A stretch of DNA of 64,000 nt from Novosphingobium acidiphilum DSM 19966 (GTDB lineage Bacteria; Pseudomonadota; Alphaproteobacteria; Sphingomonadales; Sphingomonadaceae). The notes under the pieces are model-generated. The model was given only the letters and a program-made list of their open reading frames with translations. It did not search any database and was not told the origin of the DNA. The stretch spans positions 124,001-188,000 of the forward strand of contig NZ_AUBA01000004.1 of assembly GCF_000429005.1 (NCBI RefSeq). Reading direction: 5' to 3'. A program made the translations under genes and the position numbers. Of this stretch, positions 31,999 through 40,517 are shown piece after piece. Every line of letters begins with the position of its first letter. Within the stretch, counting starts at the first letter, position 1.

Positions 31999-33732
31999 TC
32001 ATGACCGCGTTTCGGGCCGCGCATAGAACGGCATCAGCGCGGTCAGCACTTCGTCCACGCCGATCACCGCCCAGTCGATCGGTTTGAACGCCTCGGGCAG
32101 CGCGGCGCGATCGACAAAGTCGATATGCATGGTCACGTCATAACCGTTGTTCAGGCCCTGATAGACGTGCCGGGTCGTGCGCTGGTTGCGGATGACAAGA
32201 CCGGTCTTGCCCGCTTTGCGCGCATCGAGCGCGGCGTTGATCAGCACCGTCTCGCCGATCACGTCGGGCGCGTTGCTGTCGTTGGTGCAGGTGTACATGC
32301 GCGTGGTCGGCCCGATATCCGAATGGTTGCACGATCCCCCGTTGATCCATTTGAAGCCGCCCCATGGGAAACCGGTGGCATCGGGTCCGCTGGTACGCCC
32401 CTGCGGAATCAGACCCCAGCTTTCGGCGTGGAGCATGGTGTGCAGGACATTGGTATCCTGCAGATCGGTGGTGCCTGCCGCGGGGATTTGGATCGGCGGG
32501 GGTGCAACGGGCGTTGGCGGGACGGGTGTTGGCGGGGCCGCCTTTGGCAAACGCGTTGCCAACAGCCGCTGATAATCAAACCGGACCCAGATCTGGGTTT
32601 CGGTCATGGCTTGCGCATTCAATGTCCCGAATTCGTCCAGCCCTGCCCTGGCAATCCGGCCGCGCAGCGCGATGCGATCGGCCCATTTGTTCAGGCCGAT
32701 GGCAGCCGCCTGCCCGGCAATGCGCTGTTCCAGGATCCGCGCGCGTTCATCGGCCTGCTTGCGACCCTCTTTCACGCCGTCGGCGGCTGACGGCATCAGT
32801 TCGGGCGTATGCGCGGCGATATAGGCACGCGCCTGCGCAATCAGCGCATCGGCCTCGGCCTGCCGCCCCACCGCGGCCCAGGTATAGGCCCGGATCCCGT
32901 CATTCTCCGCCAGCGTCTTGATATCACGATTGGTCAGATAATCGTCCGACAGCAACGGCAACAGCGCGTTGAAGTCCGCAAACCGTCCCATCACCAGCGC
33001 CTCGAAGGCCATCGATTGGCGGACCTGCGGCACCTGCCGGGCAAGCCGTTTCTGCCAGGTCAGACCATCGCCATCCTTGGCCATCCAGCCCTGCAACGCA
33101 GGCGCGAGATAGATCGCCTGGATCGCAAACGGTCGCGCGGCCAGCACTTGCCTGACCAGCTCGGCCGATGCCGCCTTGTCGTCGTTGGCAAAGGCGGCAT
33201 AGGCGCCGACGATCCTGGCATCGACGCCCAGCGCGCGTTGCACCACGGTATCGCCGGCCAGCGGCTTCAACAGCGCGTTGGCCGCATCGACATCGGCCTG
33301 CGCCGCGTCGATATCGCCGACATTGATCTGGTGCAGCGCGCGATAGAGCAGCAATTGCACCCGGCGCGTCGCGAACCTTTCGTCAAGCGCCGGATCGGCC
33401 AGCGCGCGCGTGCAGGCCGCCACCCCCTCGGCCCCAAGCTTGGGCTGGGTCTGGTACCGCAGGTTGAAATGCGATCCCTTGGTCAGCCAGGTGCTGACAT
33501 ACAGCCGGTTGACCTCATCTGAATCGCCGGTGACCCGCCCGAACCCGTCGCAGCCCAGAAAGGCCTTGAATTCGGGCGTATCGGCGTCCTTGCTTGCCTC
33601 GGCATTGCCGACCGCATGTTCGGGATTGACCGCATAACCCCCGGTATAGACCGGAATATAGACAAAATGCCCCGAAGCATGCGCCGTGCCGATCGAAGAC
33701 AACACCACAAGACTGGCCAACAGTTTGCGCAA
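31999..33732 (-). CDS. Exported protein of unknown function, TPR-like
   Basis: About 577 residues from a TTG at 33732, chosen because it creates a clean signal peptide, RKLLASLVVLSSIGTAHA, just after GGTGGGA; a frame open to 33876 adds a basic, non-signal extension. The mature part contains helical repeats of TPR character (GDIDAAQADVDAANALLKPL, NDDKAASAELVRQVLAARPF, RQAEADALIAQARAYIAAH) over about residues 110-420. A proline-rich linker (PPTPVPPTPVAPPPIQIP) leads to a C-terminal domain with WGLIPQGRTSG, GGSCNHSDIG and a basic patch. I do not recognise the C-terminal domain. The stop is 13 bases from the stop of the AceE-like gene, so the two genes converge. Confidence 0.7.
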   Translation of the reverse strand: MRKLLASLVVLSSIGTAHASGHFVYIPVYTGGYAVNPEHAVGNAEASKDADTPEFKAFLGCDGFGRVTGDSDEVNRLYVSTWLTKGSHFNLRYQTQPKLGAEGVAACTRALADPALDERFATRRVQLLLYRALHQINVGDIDAAQADVDAANALLKPLAGDTVVQRALGVDARIVGAYAAFANDDKAASAELVRQVLAARPFAIQAIYLAPALQGWMAKDGDGLTWQKRLARQVPQVRQSMAFEALVMGRFADFNALLPLLSDDYLTNRDIKTLAENDGIRAYTWAAVGRQAEADALIAQARAYIAAHTPELMPSAADGVKEGRKQADERARILEQRIAGQAAAIGLNKWADRIALRGRIARAGLDEFGTLNAQAMTETQIWVRFDYQRLLATRLPKAAPPTPVPPTPVAPPPIQIPAAGTTDLQDTNVLHTMLHAESWGLIPQGRTSGPDATGFPWGGFKWINGGSCNHSDIGPTTRMYTCTNDSNAPDVIGETVLINAALDARKAGKTGLVIRNQRTTRHVYQGLNNGYDVTMHIDFVDRAALPEAFKPIDWAVIGVDEVLTALMPFYARPETRS

Positions 33733-33893
33733 ATCCCACCCCCGTTCGCAGCATCCAGCGATGCCATACAGTGTTTGCACGGGTCGGTGACCGTGACAAG
33801 GCACAAGCCGAACCGGTTTGCGCAAGCGCGTGCTACGAAAACGCGACGGATACCACAGCACCCGTCGCGTGGGCATGGTCGTTTACATGGCGG

Positions 33894-35480
33894 TCAGGCG
33901 AATTTCAGTCCCTTGACCTGCCGCACGCCATTCAGCTTGCGCGCCTTGGCCAGCACTTCGTCGCTGACCGGGCTGTCGACCGACAGCAGCAGCACCGCTT
34001 CACCGCCGGCTTCACGGCGGCCAAGGTGGAACGTGCCGATGTTGATCGCTTCTGTTCCCAGCAAGGTGCCGATCGAACCGATGAAGCCCGGTGCGTCGGA
34101 ATTGACGATATACAGCATGTCGCCATCCAGATCGGCCTCGACCGCGATGCCGAAGATTTCGACAAGGCGCGGCTGGCCATTGCCGAACAGCGTGCCTGCC
34201 ACCGACCGCTGGCCCGCATCGGTATCGACCGTCACGCGCACCAGGGTGCGGTATTCGCCTTCGCGGTCATGGCGCACTTCGCGCACATCAAGCCCGCGCT
34301 CTTTGGCCAGGAACGGCGCATTGACCATGTTCACGGTCTGCGAATATTCGCGCATCAGGCCTGCGAGCACGGCGGCGGTCACCGGTTTCTGGTTCAGCTG
34401 TGCAGCAGCACCTTCGACCTCGATCGCGATCTTGCGCACTTCATCGCCCACCAACTGCCCGACCAATGAGCCCAGCTTTTCGGCCAGCGCCATATACGGC
34501 CGCAGCTTGGGCGCCTCTTCGGCCGACAGCGACGGCACGTTCAGCGCGTTGGTCACGCCCCCGGTGGTCAGATATTCGGCCATCTGTTCGGCTACCTGAA
34601 GCGCGACATTGACTTGCGCCTCGGTGGTCGATGCGCCCAGGTGCGGGGTGCAGATGAAGTTGGGGGTGCCGAACAGCGGGCTGTCCTTGGCCGGTTCGGT
34701 TTCGAATACGTCGAGCGCTGCGCCGGCAATATGGCCCGCATCGAGCAGGTCCTTCAGCGCCGCTTCGTCGATCAATCCGCCGCGCGCGCAATTGACAATC
34801 CGCACGCCCTTGCGCGTCTTGGCCAGATTTTCACGGCTGAGAATATTGCGCGTCTCGCCGGTCAGCGGCGTGTGCAGCGTGATGAAATCGGCCTTGGCCA
34901 GCAGCGTGTCGAGATCGGCCTTTTCGACGCCGATCTCCAGCGCGCGTTCGGGCGTCAGAAACGGGTCATAGGCGACCACTTTCATGCGCAGGCCGATCGC
35001 GCGGCTGGCGACGATCGCGCCGATATTGCCCGCCCCGATCAGACCCAGCGTCTTGCCGGTCACTTCGACACCCATGAAGCGGTTCTTTTCCCACTTGCCG
35101 GCCTGGGTCGAGGCATCGGCTTCGGGCAACTGGCGGGCCAGTGCAAAGATCAGCGCGATCGCATGTTCGGCCGTGGTGATCGAATTGCCGAACGGTGTGT
35201 TCATCACCACCACACCCTTGGCCGAGGCATAAGGAATATCGACATTGTCGACGCCGATGCCGGCGCGTCCGATCACTTTGAGGTTGGTCGCCGCATCAAG
35301 GATCGCCCTGGTAACTTTGGTCGTGGAACGGATCGCCAGGCCGTCATATTGGCCGACGATTGCGATCAGTTCATCGGGCGTCTTGCCGGTGATGACATCG
35401 ACATCACAGCCCATGTCGCGAAAAATACGCTCGGCATTGGGGTCCATCTTGTCGGAAATAAGCACTTTGGGCTTGGTCAT
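33894..35480 (-). CDS. serA: D-3-phosphoglycerate dehydrogenase
   Basis: Oxidises 3-phosphoglycerate with NAD, the first step to serine. It has 528 residues, the long form. The NAD fold motif is GKTLGLIGAGNIGAIVASRA (about 138-158). The catalytic Arg, Glu and His are in GGLIDEAAL and FICTPHLGASTTEAQ. The C-terminal third has the allosteric substrate-binding and ACT domains (LYIVNSDAPGFIGSIGTLLG), so feedback inhibition by serine is expected. The ATG at 35480 is preceded by AAGG. It lies downstream of serC on the same strand (169-base gap). Confidence 0.97.
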   Translation of the reverse strand: MTKPKVLISDKMDPNAERIFRDMGCDVDVITGKTPDELIAIVGQYDGLAIRSTTKVTRAILDAATNLKVIGRAGIGVDNVDIPYASAKGVVVMNTPFGNSITTAEHAIALIFALARQLPEADASTQAGKWEKNRFMGVEVTGKTLGLIGAGNIGAIVASRAIGLRMKVVAYDPFLTPERALEIGVEKADLDTLLAKADFITLHTPLTGETRNILSRENLAKTRKGVRIVNCARGGLIDEAALKDLLDAGHIAGAALDVFETEPAKDSPLFGTPNFICTPHLGASTTEAQVNVALQVAEQMAEYLTTGGVTNALNVPSLSAEEAPKLRPYMALAEKLGSLVGQLVGDEVRKIAIEVEGAAAQLNQKPVTAAVLAGLMREYSQTVNMVNAPFLAKERGLDVREVRHDREGEYRTLVRVTVDTDAGQRSVAGTLFGNGQPRLVEIFGIAVEADLDGDMLYIVNSDAPGFIGSIGTLLGTEAINIGTFHLGRREAGGEAVLLLSVDSPVSDEVLAKARKLNGVRQVKGLKFA

Positions 35481-35518
35481 GGGAAATACCTTCAATGTCT
35501 GAAATGGGATCCGCACCA

Positions 35519-35532
35519 CCCCTGGGCAGGGG
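35519..35532 (-). other. Short hairpin in serC-serA gap
   Basis: CCCCT, loop GGGC, AGGGG, 38 bases before the serA start on the minus strand. The flanking 169 bases hold no gene. It may modulate serA translation or mean nothing. Confidence 0.25.
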
Positions 35533-35649
35533 CCAGCGACAGCGTGGTGGTGGGCAAAGGCGCGGGCACGATGTCGCTCCCGGCCGGTCCGCCCCTCCAC
35601 CCTGCGGCGCATCGTCCCCTTCCCCGTTGCGGGAAGGATCGGGAGGGTG

Positions 35650-36777
35650 TCAGGCGGCGGTCAGTTGCGACCAGGCCCAGTCGAGCCATGGGCCAAGCGC
35701 TGCGATATCGGCGGTGTCCACCGTGGCGCCGCACCAGATACGCAGACCCGGCGGGGCGTCGCGGTATCCGGCGATGTCAAACGCCGCGCCTTCTTTTTCC
35801 AGCAACCCGGCAAAGGCCTTGATGAAGTCTGCATCGGCGTCCTTCACCGTCAGGCAGACCGAGGTGCGCGACCGCGTGCCGCTGTCGATCGCCAGGTGGC
35901 CCAGCCACTCGCGCGCTGCCACGATCGTATCGAGCGCATGGGCATTGGCAGCGCACCGCGCCTGCAGCCCCGACAGCCCGCCAACCGACTTTGCCCATTC
36001 CAGCGCAAAGATCGCATCTTCGACCGCCAGCATCGATGGCGTGTTGATCGTTTCGCCCTTGAACACGCCCTCGGCCAGCTTGCCCTTTGACACCAGCCGG
36101 AACACTTTGGGCAGCGGCCAGGCGGGGGTATGGCTTTCCAGCCGTTCGACCGCGCGCGGGCCCAATATAATCACGCCGTGGCCGCCTTCGCCGCCCAGCA
36201 CTTTCTGCCAGGAAAACGTGGCGACATCGATCTTGTGCCACGGGATGTCATAGGCAAACACCGCGCTGGTGGCATCGGCAAACGACAGGCCCTGACGATC
36301 GTCGGGAATCCATTCGCCATCGGGCACGCGCACGCCCGACGTGGTGCCGTTCCAGGTAAACAGCACGTCGTTGGACCAGTCGACGGTGGCAAGATCGGGC
36401 AAGCGGCCGTAATCGGCGCGCATCACCGTGGGTTCCAGGCGCAATTGCTTGACCGCATCGGTCACCCAGCCTTCGCCAAAGCTTTCCCAGGCCAGCGTGG
36501 TCACCGGGCGCGCGCCCAGCATCGTCCACATCGCCATTTCAAAAGCGCCGGTGTCCGACCCCGGCACGATCCCGATGCGGTGGGTATCGGGCAGTTCGAG
36601 CAGTTCGCGCATCAGGTCGATCGCCAGCGCCAGGCGCTGTTTGCCGATCTTGGCCCGGTGCGAGCGACCAAGCGATGCCGTGGCCAGTTTTTCGGGGGAG
36701 TATCCGGGCGGCTTTGCGCAGGGGCCGGACGAAAAGTATGGACGCGCCGGTTTCCCGGCGGGACGTGTATCAGTCAA
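35650..36777 (-). CDS. serC: Phosphoserine aminotransferase
   Basis: Makes phosphoserine from phosphohydroxypyruvate and glutamate. It has 375 residues, in the alphaproteobacterial form of the family (RPYFSSGPCAKPPGYSP at 12-28, KIGKQRLALAIDLMRELLELP). The PLP lysine is in TFSWQKVLGGEGGHG (about 189-203). Translation begins at TTG 36777: AAGGAGAG at 36784-36791 is correctly spaced and no ATG is nearby. The gene is followed by serA, so serC-serA forms a serine operon with a structured leader upstream. Confidence 0.95.
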   Translation of the reverse strand: MTDTRPAGKPARPYFSSGPCAKPPGYSPEKLATASLGRSHRAKIGKQRLALAIDLMRELLELPDTHRIGIVPGSDTGAFEMAMWTMLGARPVTTLAWESFGEGWVTDAVKQLRLEPTVMRADYGRLPDLATVDWSNDVLFTWNGTTSGVRVPDGEWIPDDRQGLSFADATSAVFAYDIPWHKIDVATFSWQKVLGGEGGHGVIILGPRAVERLESHTPAWPLPKVFRLVSKGKLAEGVFKGETINTPSMLAVEDAIFALEWAKSVGGLSGLQARCAANAHALDTIVAAREWLGHLAIDSGTRSRTSVCLTVKDADADFIKAFAGLLEKEGAAFDIAGYRDAPPGLRIWCGATVDTADIAALGPWLDWAWSQLTAA

Positions 36778-36912
36778 TGTAGTCTCTCCTTGCAGAGAGC
36801 ACGCGCGGCGTTGGGACCGCGTGGCCCGGGATCGCTTCTACTGGCGGATCACCGGGTGTCAACCCGCGGTACCGGGTTGCTGGCCCGGCACAGGTTAATG
36901 GCTCGACTAAAA
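36778..36912 (-). promoter_or_regulatory. Structured leader of serC (candidate cis-regulatory RNA)
   Basis: On the minus strand the leader can form CCGGG/CCCGG around a 7-base loop (36888-36872) or AACCCG/CGGGTT (36878-36861); these share bases, so only one can form at a time. A third hairpin, CTCTC-TGCAAG-GAGAG (36799-36784), covers the serC ribosome binding site. A conserved 'serC' RNA motif upstream of alphaproteobacterial serC is known; I infer this is an example but have not matched its consensus. Confidence 0.5.
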
Positions 36913-37107
36913 AAGCAAACCTTTGCCGATCCGCGGTGTACCGACACCCAATAATTCCAGCCCTTTGGGGCATGGAACCATAGTGCATCTGTATCCATTC
37001 AACATGTGAACATACGTTCAAATCCGATCCGCGAAATGCCGTCCATTTTGATGGCAGCAGTATTTGTGTCGATCTTGTGACACAGGGATCATATCAGGAG
37101 CTTTATC
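36913..37107. other. Intergenic region, serC/fasciclin divergence
   Basis: No gene is seen. It must contain the serC promoter (leftward) and that of the fasciclin gene (rightward). The part at about 36945-37025 is AT-richer than the neighbours (for example CAATAATTCC and AACATGTGAACATACGTTC), suiting a promoter. CAGGAG at 37095-37100 is the fasciclin ribosome site. Confidence 0.4.
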
Positions 37108-37608
37108 ATGATCGCTCGTTTGGGTAACATCATCACTTTGGCCGTGGCCACGGCTTCGCTTGGCCTTGGCAGTGTCGCTGCACACGCCGCCGAAAAGGAT
37201 ATCGTCGACACCGCCGTCGCCGCTGGCCAGTTCAAGACACTGACTGCCGCGCTTGACGCTGCGGGGCTGGTTGCCACGCTGAAAGGGCCCGGTCCGTTCA
37301 CGGTGTTTGCACCGACCGACGCCGCCTTTGCCAAATTGCCCGAGGGCACGGTGACGACGCTGCTCAAGCCCGAGAACAAGGCCGCGCTGACCGCTATCCT
37401 GACCTATCACGTCGTGCCCGGCACGGTGATGGCCGCCGACGTGGTAAAAATGTCCGAAGCAAAAACAGTGAACGGCGCAATGGTACGGATTACCGTCAAC
37501 AACGGCACCGTCATGATCGACAATGCCAAAGTCGTCATGACCGATATCGTTGCAACCAATGGCGTGATCCACGTAATCGACACCGTGTTGATGCCGCCCC
37601 AGCCCTGA
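37108..37608 (+). CDS. Secreted fasciclin-domain protein
   Basis: A 166-residue exported protein. A signal peptide (residues 1-28, LAVATASLGLGSVAAHAAE) precedes one fasciclin (FAS1) domain, seen from DIVDTAVAAGQFKTLTAAL and GPGPFTVFAPTDAAFAKLP (FAS1 H1 region) to ILTYHVVPGTVMAADV and NGVIHVIDTVLMPP (FAS1 H2 and end). Such single-domain proteins act in surface adhesion or matrix; the specific role here is unknown. The stop lies in the first of three 15-base repeats. Confidence 0.93.
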   Translation: MIARLGNIITLAVATASLGLGSVAAHAAEKDIVDTAVAAGQFKTLTAALDAAGLVATLKGPGPFTVFAPTDAAFAKLPEGTVTTLLKPENKAALTAILTYHVVPGTVMAADVVKMSEAKTVNGAMVRITVNNGTVMIDNAKVVMTDIVATNGVIHVIDTVLMPPQP

Positions 37609-37640
37609 CCGCCCCAGCCCTGACCGCCCCAGCCCTGACC
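37596..37640 (+). repeat. Three perfect 15-base repeats at a stop codon
   Basis: GCCCCAGCCCTGACC is repeated at 37596-37610, 37611-37625 and 37626-37640 with no mismatch. The first copy includes the fasciclin stop (TGA), so each extra copy repeats the codons for the C-terminus and another stop in phase. Slipped-strand change would therefore not alter the protein. Confidence 0.9.
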
Positions 37641-37650
37641 GCTCGGGTCC

Positions 37651-37681
37651 ATGCGCCGGTCCTCCGCCAGGATCGGCGCAT
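37651..37681. terminator. Bidirectional stem-loop between convergent genes
   Basis: Arms 37651-37663 and 37669-37681 pair over 13 positions (one G:T) with a 5-base loop. It sits between the fasciclin stop (37608) and the AraC stop (37684). A perfect 14-base palindrome, TGATCACGTGATCA (37681-37694), follows at once. No T-run is present, but the place and strength suggest a shared terminator. Confidence 0.6.
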
Positions 37682-37683
37682 GA

Positions 37684-38541
37684 TCACGTGATCAGCGATT
37701 TGCGCGACAAGGGGTGGCTGCGTTCGAGTTCGATCCGCTTTGCAATCAGCGTGTTGAACACTGTTGGCTGCGCGGCAAAGGCGGCCGGGGTCATGCCGGT
37801 AAAATGCTTCATCTCGCGGATCAGGTGCGATTGATCGAAATAGCCTTCGGCCAGAATATCGTCCAGTTCGGCATCCTTGTGCGTGATCGCAATGGCGGTG
37901 CGCAGCGCGCGGTATTTGCGCGCCAACAGCTTGGGCGGCGATCCGAAATAGCGTTTGCACCGCCGCTCTACCTGGCCCAGCGTCAGACCCGTACGCATCA
38001 GCAGATCATCGATCTGGGGCGCCACCCCATCGGCCAGCCATGCGTTGACCTGATGCACAAAGCCATGAAAATCGCCCGCCGTCTGCGCCATCAACTGTGC
38101 CAGCATGGTGTCCAGAATGGCTGCGCGGGCATCCAGGTCGCGCGCCGCGATCAACGCATCGCGCGCTGCCAGCACCTTGGGCCCCAGCAGGTCGACGGCA
38201 TCGAACAGCCTGTTGGCAGCCGCCGACGCATCCATCGGCACCAGCGCGGCCCAGCCTTCGGGCATCAATCCCATGCCGATGACATCGATCCTGCCCGATC
38301 CGCTGATCTGGGTATTGCCGGTGGTCGGCCCCTGCACGCAGATCGCCGGTATCGCCTGCACCGTGCCATCGACAAACCGGCACAGTCCGTCTTCGCCCGA
38401 CAGGATAAACCGCAATTGTGCGAATTCGGCGCGATTGACCGCGCTGAACCCGTCACCATCGTGGCGAAAGTGATAGAAGAACGAGACATGATCGGCCAGC
38501 GCAGCGCGCGGCTGGCGATAATCGATGATCGGTTGTGACAT
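37684..38541 (-). CDS. AraC-family transcriptional regulator
   Basis: A 285-residue regulator from ATG 38541 (MSQPIIDYRQP); an upstream in-frame start at 38673 would add a non-conserved extension. The N-terminal half is a cupin-like sensor domain (HVSFFYHFRHDGDGF, RIDVIGMGLMPEGWAAL). The C-terminal half has two HTHs (DDLLMRTGLTLGQVERRCKRYFG and AEGYFDQSHLIREMKHFTGMTP). The ligand is unknown. It faces the fasciclin gene across a hairpin and starts 80 bases from an esterase stop, so no obvious target can be named. Confidence 0.88.
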   Translation of the reverse strand: MSQPIIDYRQPRAALADHVSFFYHFRHDGDGFSAVNRAEFAQLRFILSGEDGLCRFVDGTVQAIPAICVQGPTTGNTQISGSGRIDVIGMGLMPEGWAALVPMDASAAANRLFDAVDLLGPKVLAARDALIAARDLDARAAILDTMLAQLMAQTAGDFHGFVHQVNAWLADGVAPQIDDLLMRTGLTLGQVERRCKRYFGSPPKLLARKYRALRTAIAITHKDAELDDILAEGYFDQSHLIREMKHFTGMTPAAFAAQPTVFNTLIAKRIELERSHPLSRKSLIT

Positions 38542-38621
38542 CTGCGCGACCCGGTCTGCCCCCGTGACCGGAGGATCATGCCGCAACGCCGTTACCAGAC
38601 AAGCACAATCGTCAGAAAATA

Positions 38622-39548
38622 TTATCGATCCTGCAGCAACCAGCCAAACACTTCGGGCAGCCGCGCCGCCCACGAATTTTCCTCGTGCGCGGCACCCGGA
38701 TAGACCTTGCTTTCCCAGTCCACACCCTTGCGCCAGCCGCTCGCCGCCATCCGCGCATCGATCACCTGCTGATACGGTGCATAGAACGCATCAAGCGTTT
38801 CGGTACCGTGGTCAAACCACACCCGCCGGCCGTCGGGTGCGCCCAGATGATCGGCAAACCAGCGGTCCCATACTGCCGCCAGCGCGGTGTTTTCCGCCGC
38901 CACTGCGCGCGGATCAACCGCGGGCCAGTGCGAACTGATGCAGCCTGCGCGTCCGAACACCGCCGGCCGATCGAGAAAGGCATAGCAGCTCATCAATCCG
39001 CCCATGCTCGATCCGACAATCGCGGTGTCATCGCGGCCGGGTCGGGTGCGCCATGTCGTATCGACCCAGTGCTTCAACGGGCCCGCGATCCAGTCGAGAT
39101 AGGCCTGCGACACCACCGGACCACCCGCCATCGCATCCATCTGCGCACGCACCGCAGCGGGTGCCGCCCGATAGACATCCTGCGGCAGAAACTGCCGATA
39201 CCGCGCCGCGCCCGGTGCCCATATTCCGACGATGATGTGCGGGGCCACTTTGCCCGTGGCCATCGCGGCAAGCATTGCCTTGTCTGCCGCCCAGACTTTG
39301 TTGAAACCCGACTTTGCCGGATCGAACAGGTTTTGCGCATCGTGCATGTAAACAACGGGATATCGCCGCGTGTCGCCATCATAGCCCGGCGGCAGCCAGA
39401 TCGTCAGGCGCTGTTCGGGCAGACCGGCTGCGGCCACGTGGTCATATTCGACCAGCCGCCCGTGATCGGTCACTTGCGCCTGCGCCGGTGTGCCCAGCAG
39501 CGCGACAATCGCCCACACCAAACCCAAGGCGCGTTTCAGCCGCGTCAT
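38622..39548 (-). CDS. Exported esterase, Esterase-D/enterochelin-esterase-like
   Basis: A 308-residue secreted hydrolase from ATG 39548 (GGGAGA upstream). A signal peptide covers residues 1-24 (LVWAIVALLGTPAQAQ). The mature part is an alpha/beta-hydrolase: RLTIWLPPGYDGDTRRYPVVY (45-65), the block MHDAQNLFD, the nucleophile in AIVGSSMGGLMS, and the histidine near PGAAHEENSWAARL. This is the pattern of enterochelin esterase-like or feruloyl/acetylxylan esterases. Substrate unknown. It diverges from the SGNH hydrolase gene. Confidence 0.85.
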   Translation of the reverse strand: MTRLKRALGLVWAIVALLGTPAQAQVTDHGRLVEYDHVAAAGLPEQRLTIWLPPGYDGDTRRYPVVYMHDAQNLFDPAKSGFNKVWAADKAMLAAMATGKVAPHIIVGIWAPGAARYRQFLPQDVYRAAPAAVRAQMDAMAGGPVVSQAYLDWIAGPLKHWVDTTWRTRPGRDDTAIVGSSMGGLMSCYAFLDRPAVFGRAGCISSHWPAVDPRAVAAENTALAAVWDRWFADHLGAPDGRRVWFDHGTETLDAFYAPYQQVIDARMAASGWRKGVDWESKVYPGAAHEENSWAARLPEVFGWLLQDR

Positions 39549-39680
39549 CCCAATTCTCCCATCGGGGCGCAGCATAGGCGGCACAGGCGCATTCAGCGAT
39601 ATGACATACGTATACCGCCAACACGGCACGCCGGACACGTGATAGCCCGGCACACAACAGGCACAACCGGGGGGCGGATC

Positions 39681-40517
39681 ATGCGACACACAGCACGACA
39701 TTGGGCATTGGCGCTGGCACTTGCCGCGGGGGTTGGTGCCCCCGCCTGCGCTGCGGCACAGGCCACCACGTTTGTCGCGCAGACCCCGGTGGCGCGGGTT
39801 GACTACTGGCAGAAACGCGCGGCCGACATCAGCACCTACCTGACGCAAAGCCCCGATCTGTCAGGTATCCGCATGGTGTTCGTCGGGGATTCGATCACCG
39901 ATTTCTGGCACCTGGATGCCAACCCCTGGGCACCGGGCAAATTCTGCGGCCGCAGTGTGTGGGACCAGGGCTTTGGCACCGGTCTGCCCGCGGCCGCGGC
40001 ATTGAACCTGGGCGTGTCGGGCGACCGGATCGAACACGTGCTGCACCGCATCCTGCCCGCCGCGCAAGGCGGCGAAGGCTGGCTTGACCGGAGCGATCTG
40101 CGCCCCGCGCGCGTGTTCGTGATGCTGGGCATCAACAATTCGTTCGACGCTGAAACACCCGCGGTCGACAGCATCGCCCTGGGGGTTCAGACGGTGATCG
40201 CACGCATCCACGAACACAAACCCGATGCGCAGATCGTGGTGCAATCGCTGCTGCCCACCGACGACGATGCCAAGAACCGCGATCTGGTCCAGCCGGTCAA
40301 TGCCCGGCTGCGCGCGTTTGTCCAGGCGACGCCAGGTTTGCGGTTTCTCGACCTCTATCCCGCCTTTGTCGACGCCACCGGCGCCCAGCGCCGGAACCTG
40401 TTCAACGACAGTCTGCACCCCAGCCGCGACGGCTATCGCGTGTGGCACGACCGGCTGGTCGCGTTCATCGGGGACCAGGCGGCGCAGACACATTCCGCCG
40501 CGCCTGGATCGCGGTGA
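39681..40517 (+). CDS. Exported SGNH/GDSL hydrolase
   Basis: A 278-residue secreted esterase (ATG 39681; GGGGGGCGG upstream). The signal peptide ends near residue 26 (LALALAAGVGAPACAAAQA). Block I is MVFVGDSITDFW (about 65-76, nucleophile serine), block II NLGVSGDRIEHV, block III MLGINNSFDAE (Gly-x-Asn), block V DSLHPSRDGYRVW (Asp and His). It resembles acylhydrolases such as PAF-acetylhydrolase-like SGNH enzymes. The last 53 bases overlap the convergent hydroxylase gene. Confidence 0.88.
   Translation: MRHTARHWALALALAAGVGAPACAAAQATTFVAQTPVARVDYWQKRAADISTYLTQSPDLSGIRMVFVGDSITDFWHLDANPWAPGKFCGRSVWDQGFGTGLPAAAALNLGVSGDRIEHVLHRILPAAQGGEGWLDRSDLRPARVFVMLGINNSFDAETPAVDSIALGVQTVIARIHEHKPDAQIVVQSLLPTDDDAKNRDLVQPVNARLRAFVQATPGLRFLDLYPAFVDATGAQRRNLFNDSLHPSRDGYRVWHDRLVAFIGDQAAQTHSAAPGSR

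Noticed and set aside
37596..37640. CRISPR-like array
   Set aside because: The units are contiguous 15-base repeats with no spacers and no cas genes are nearby.
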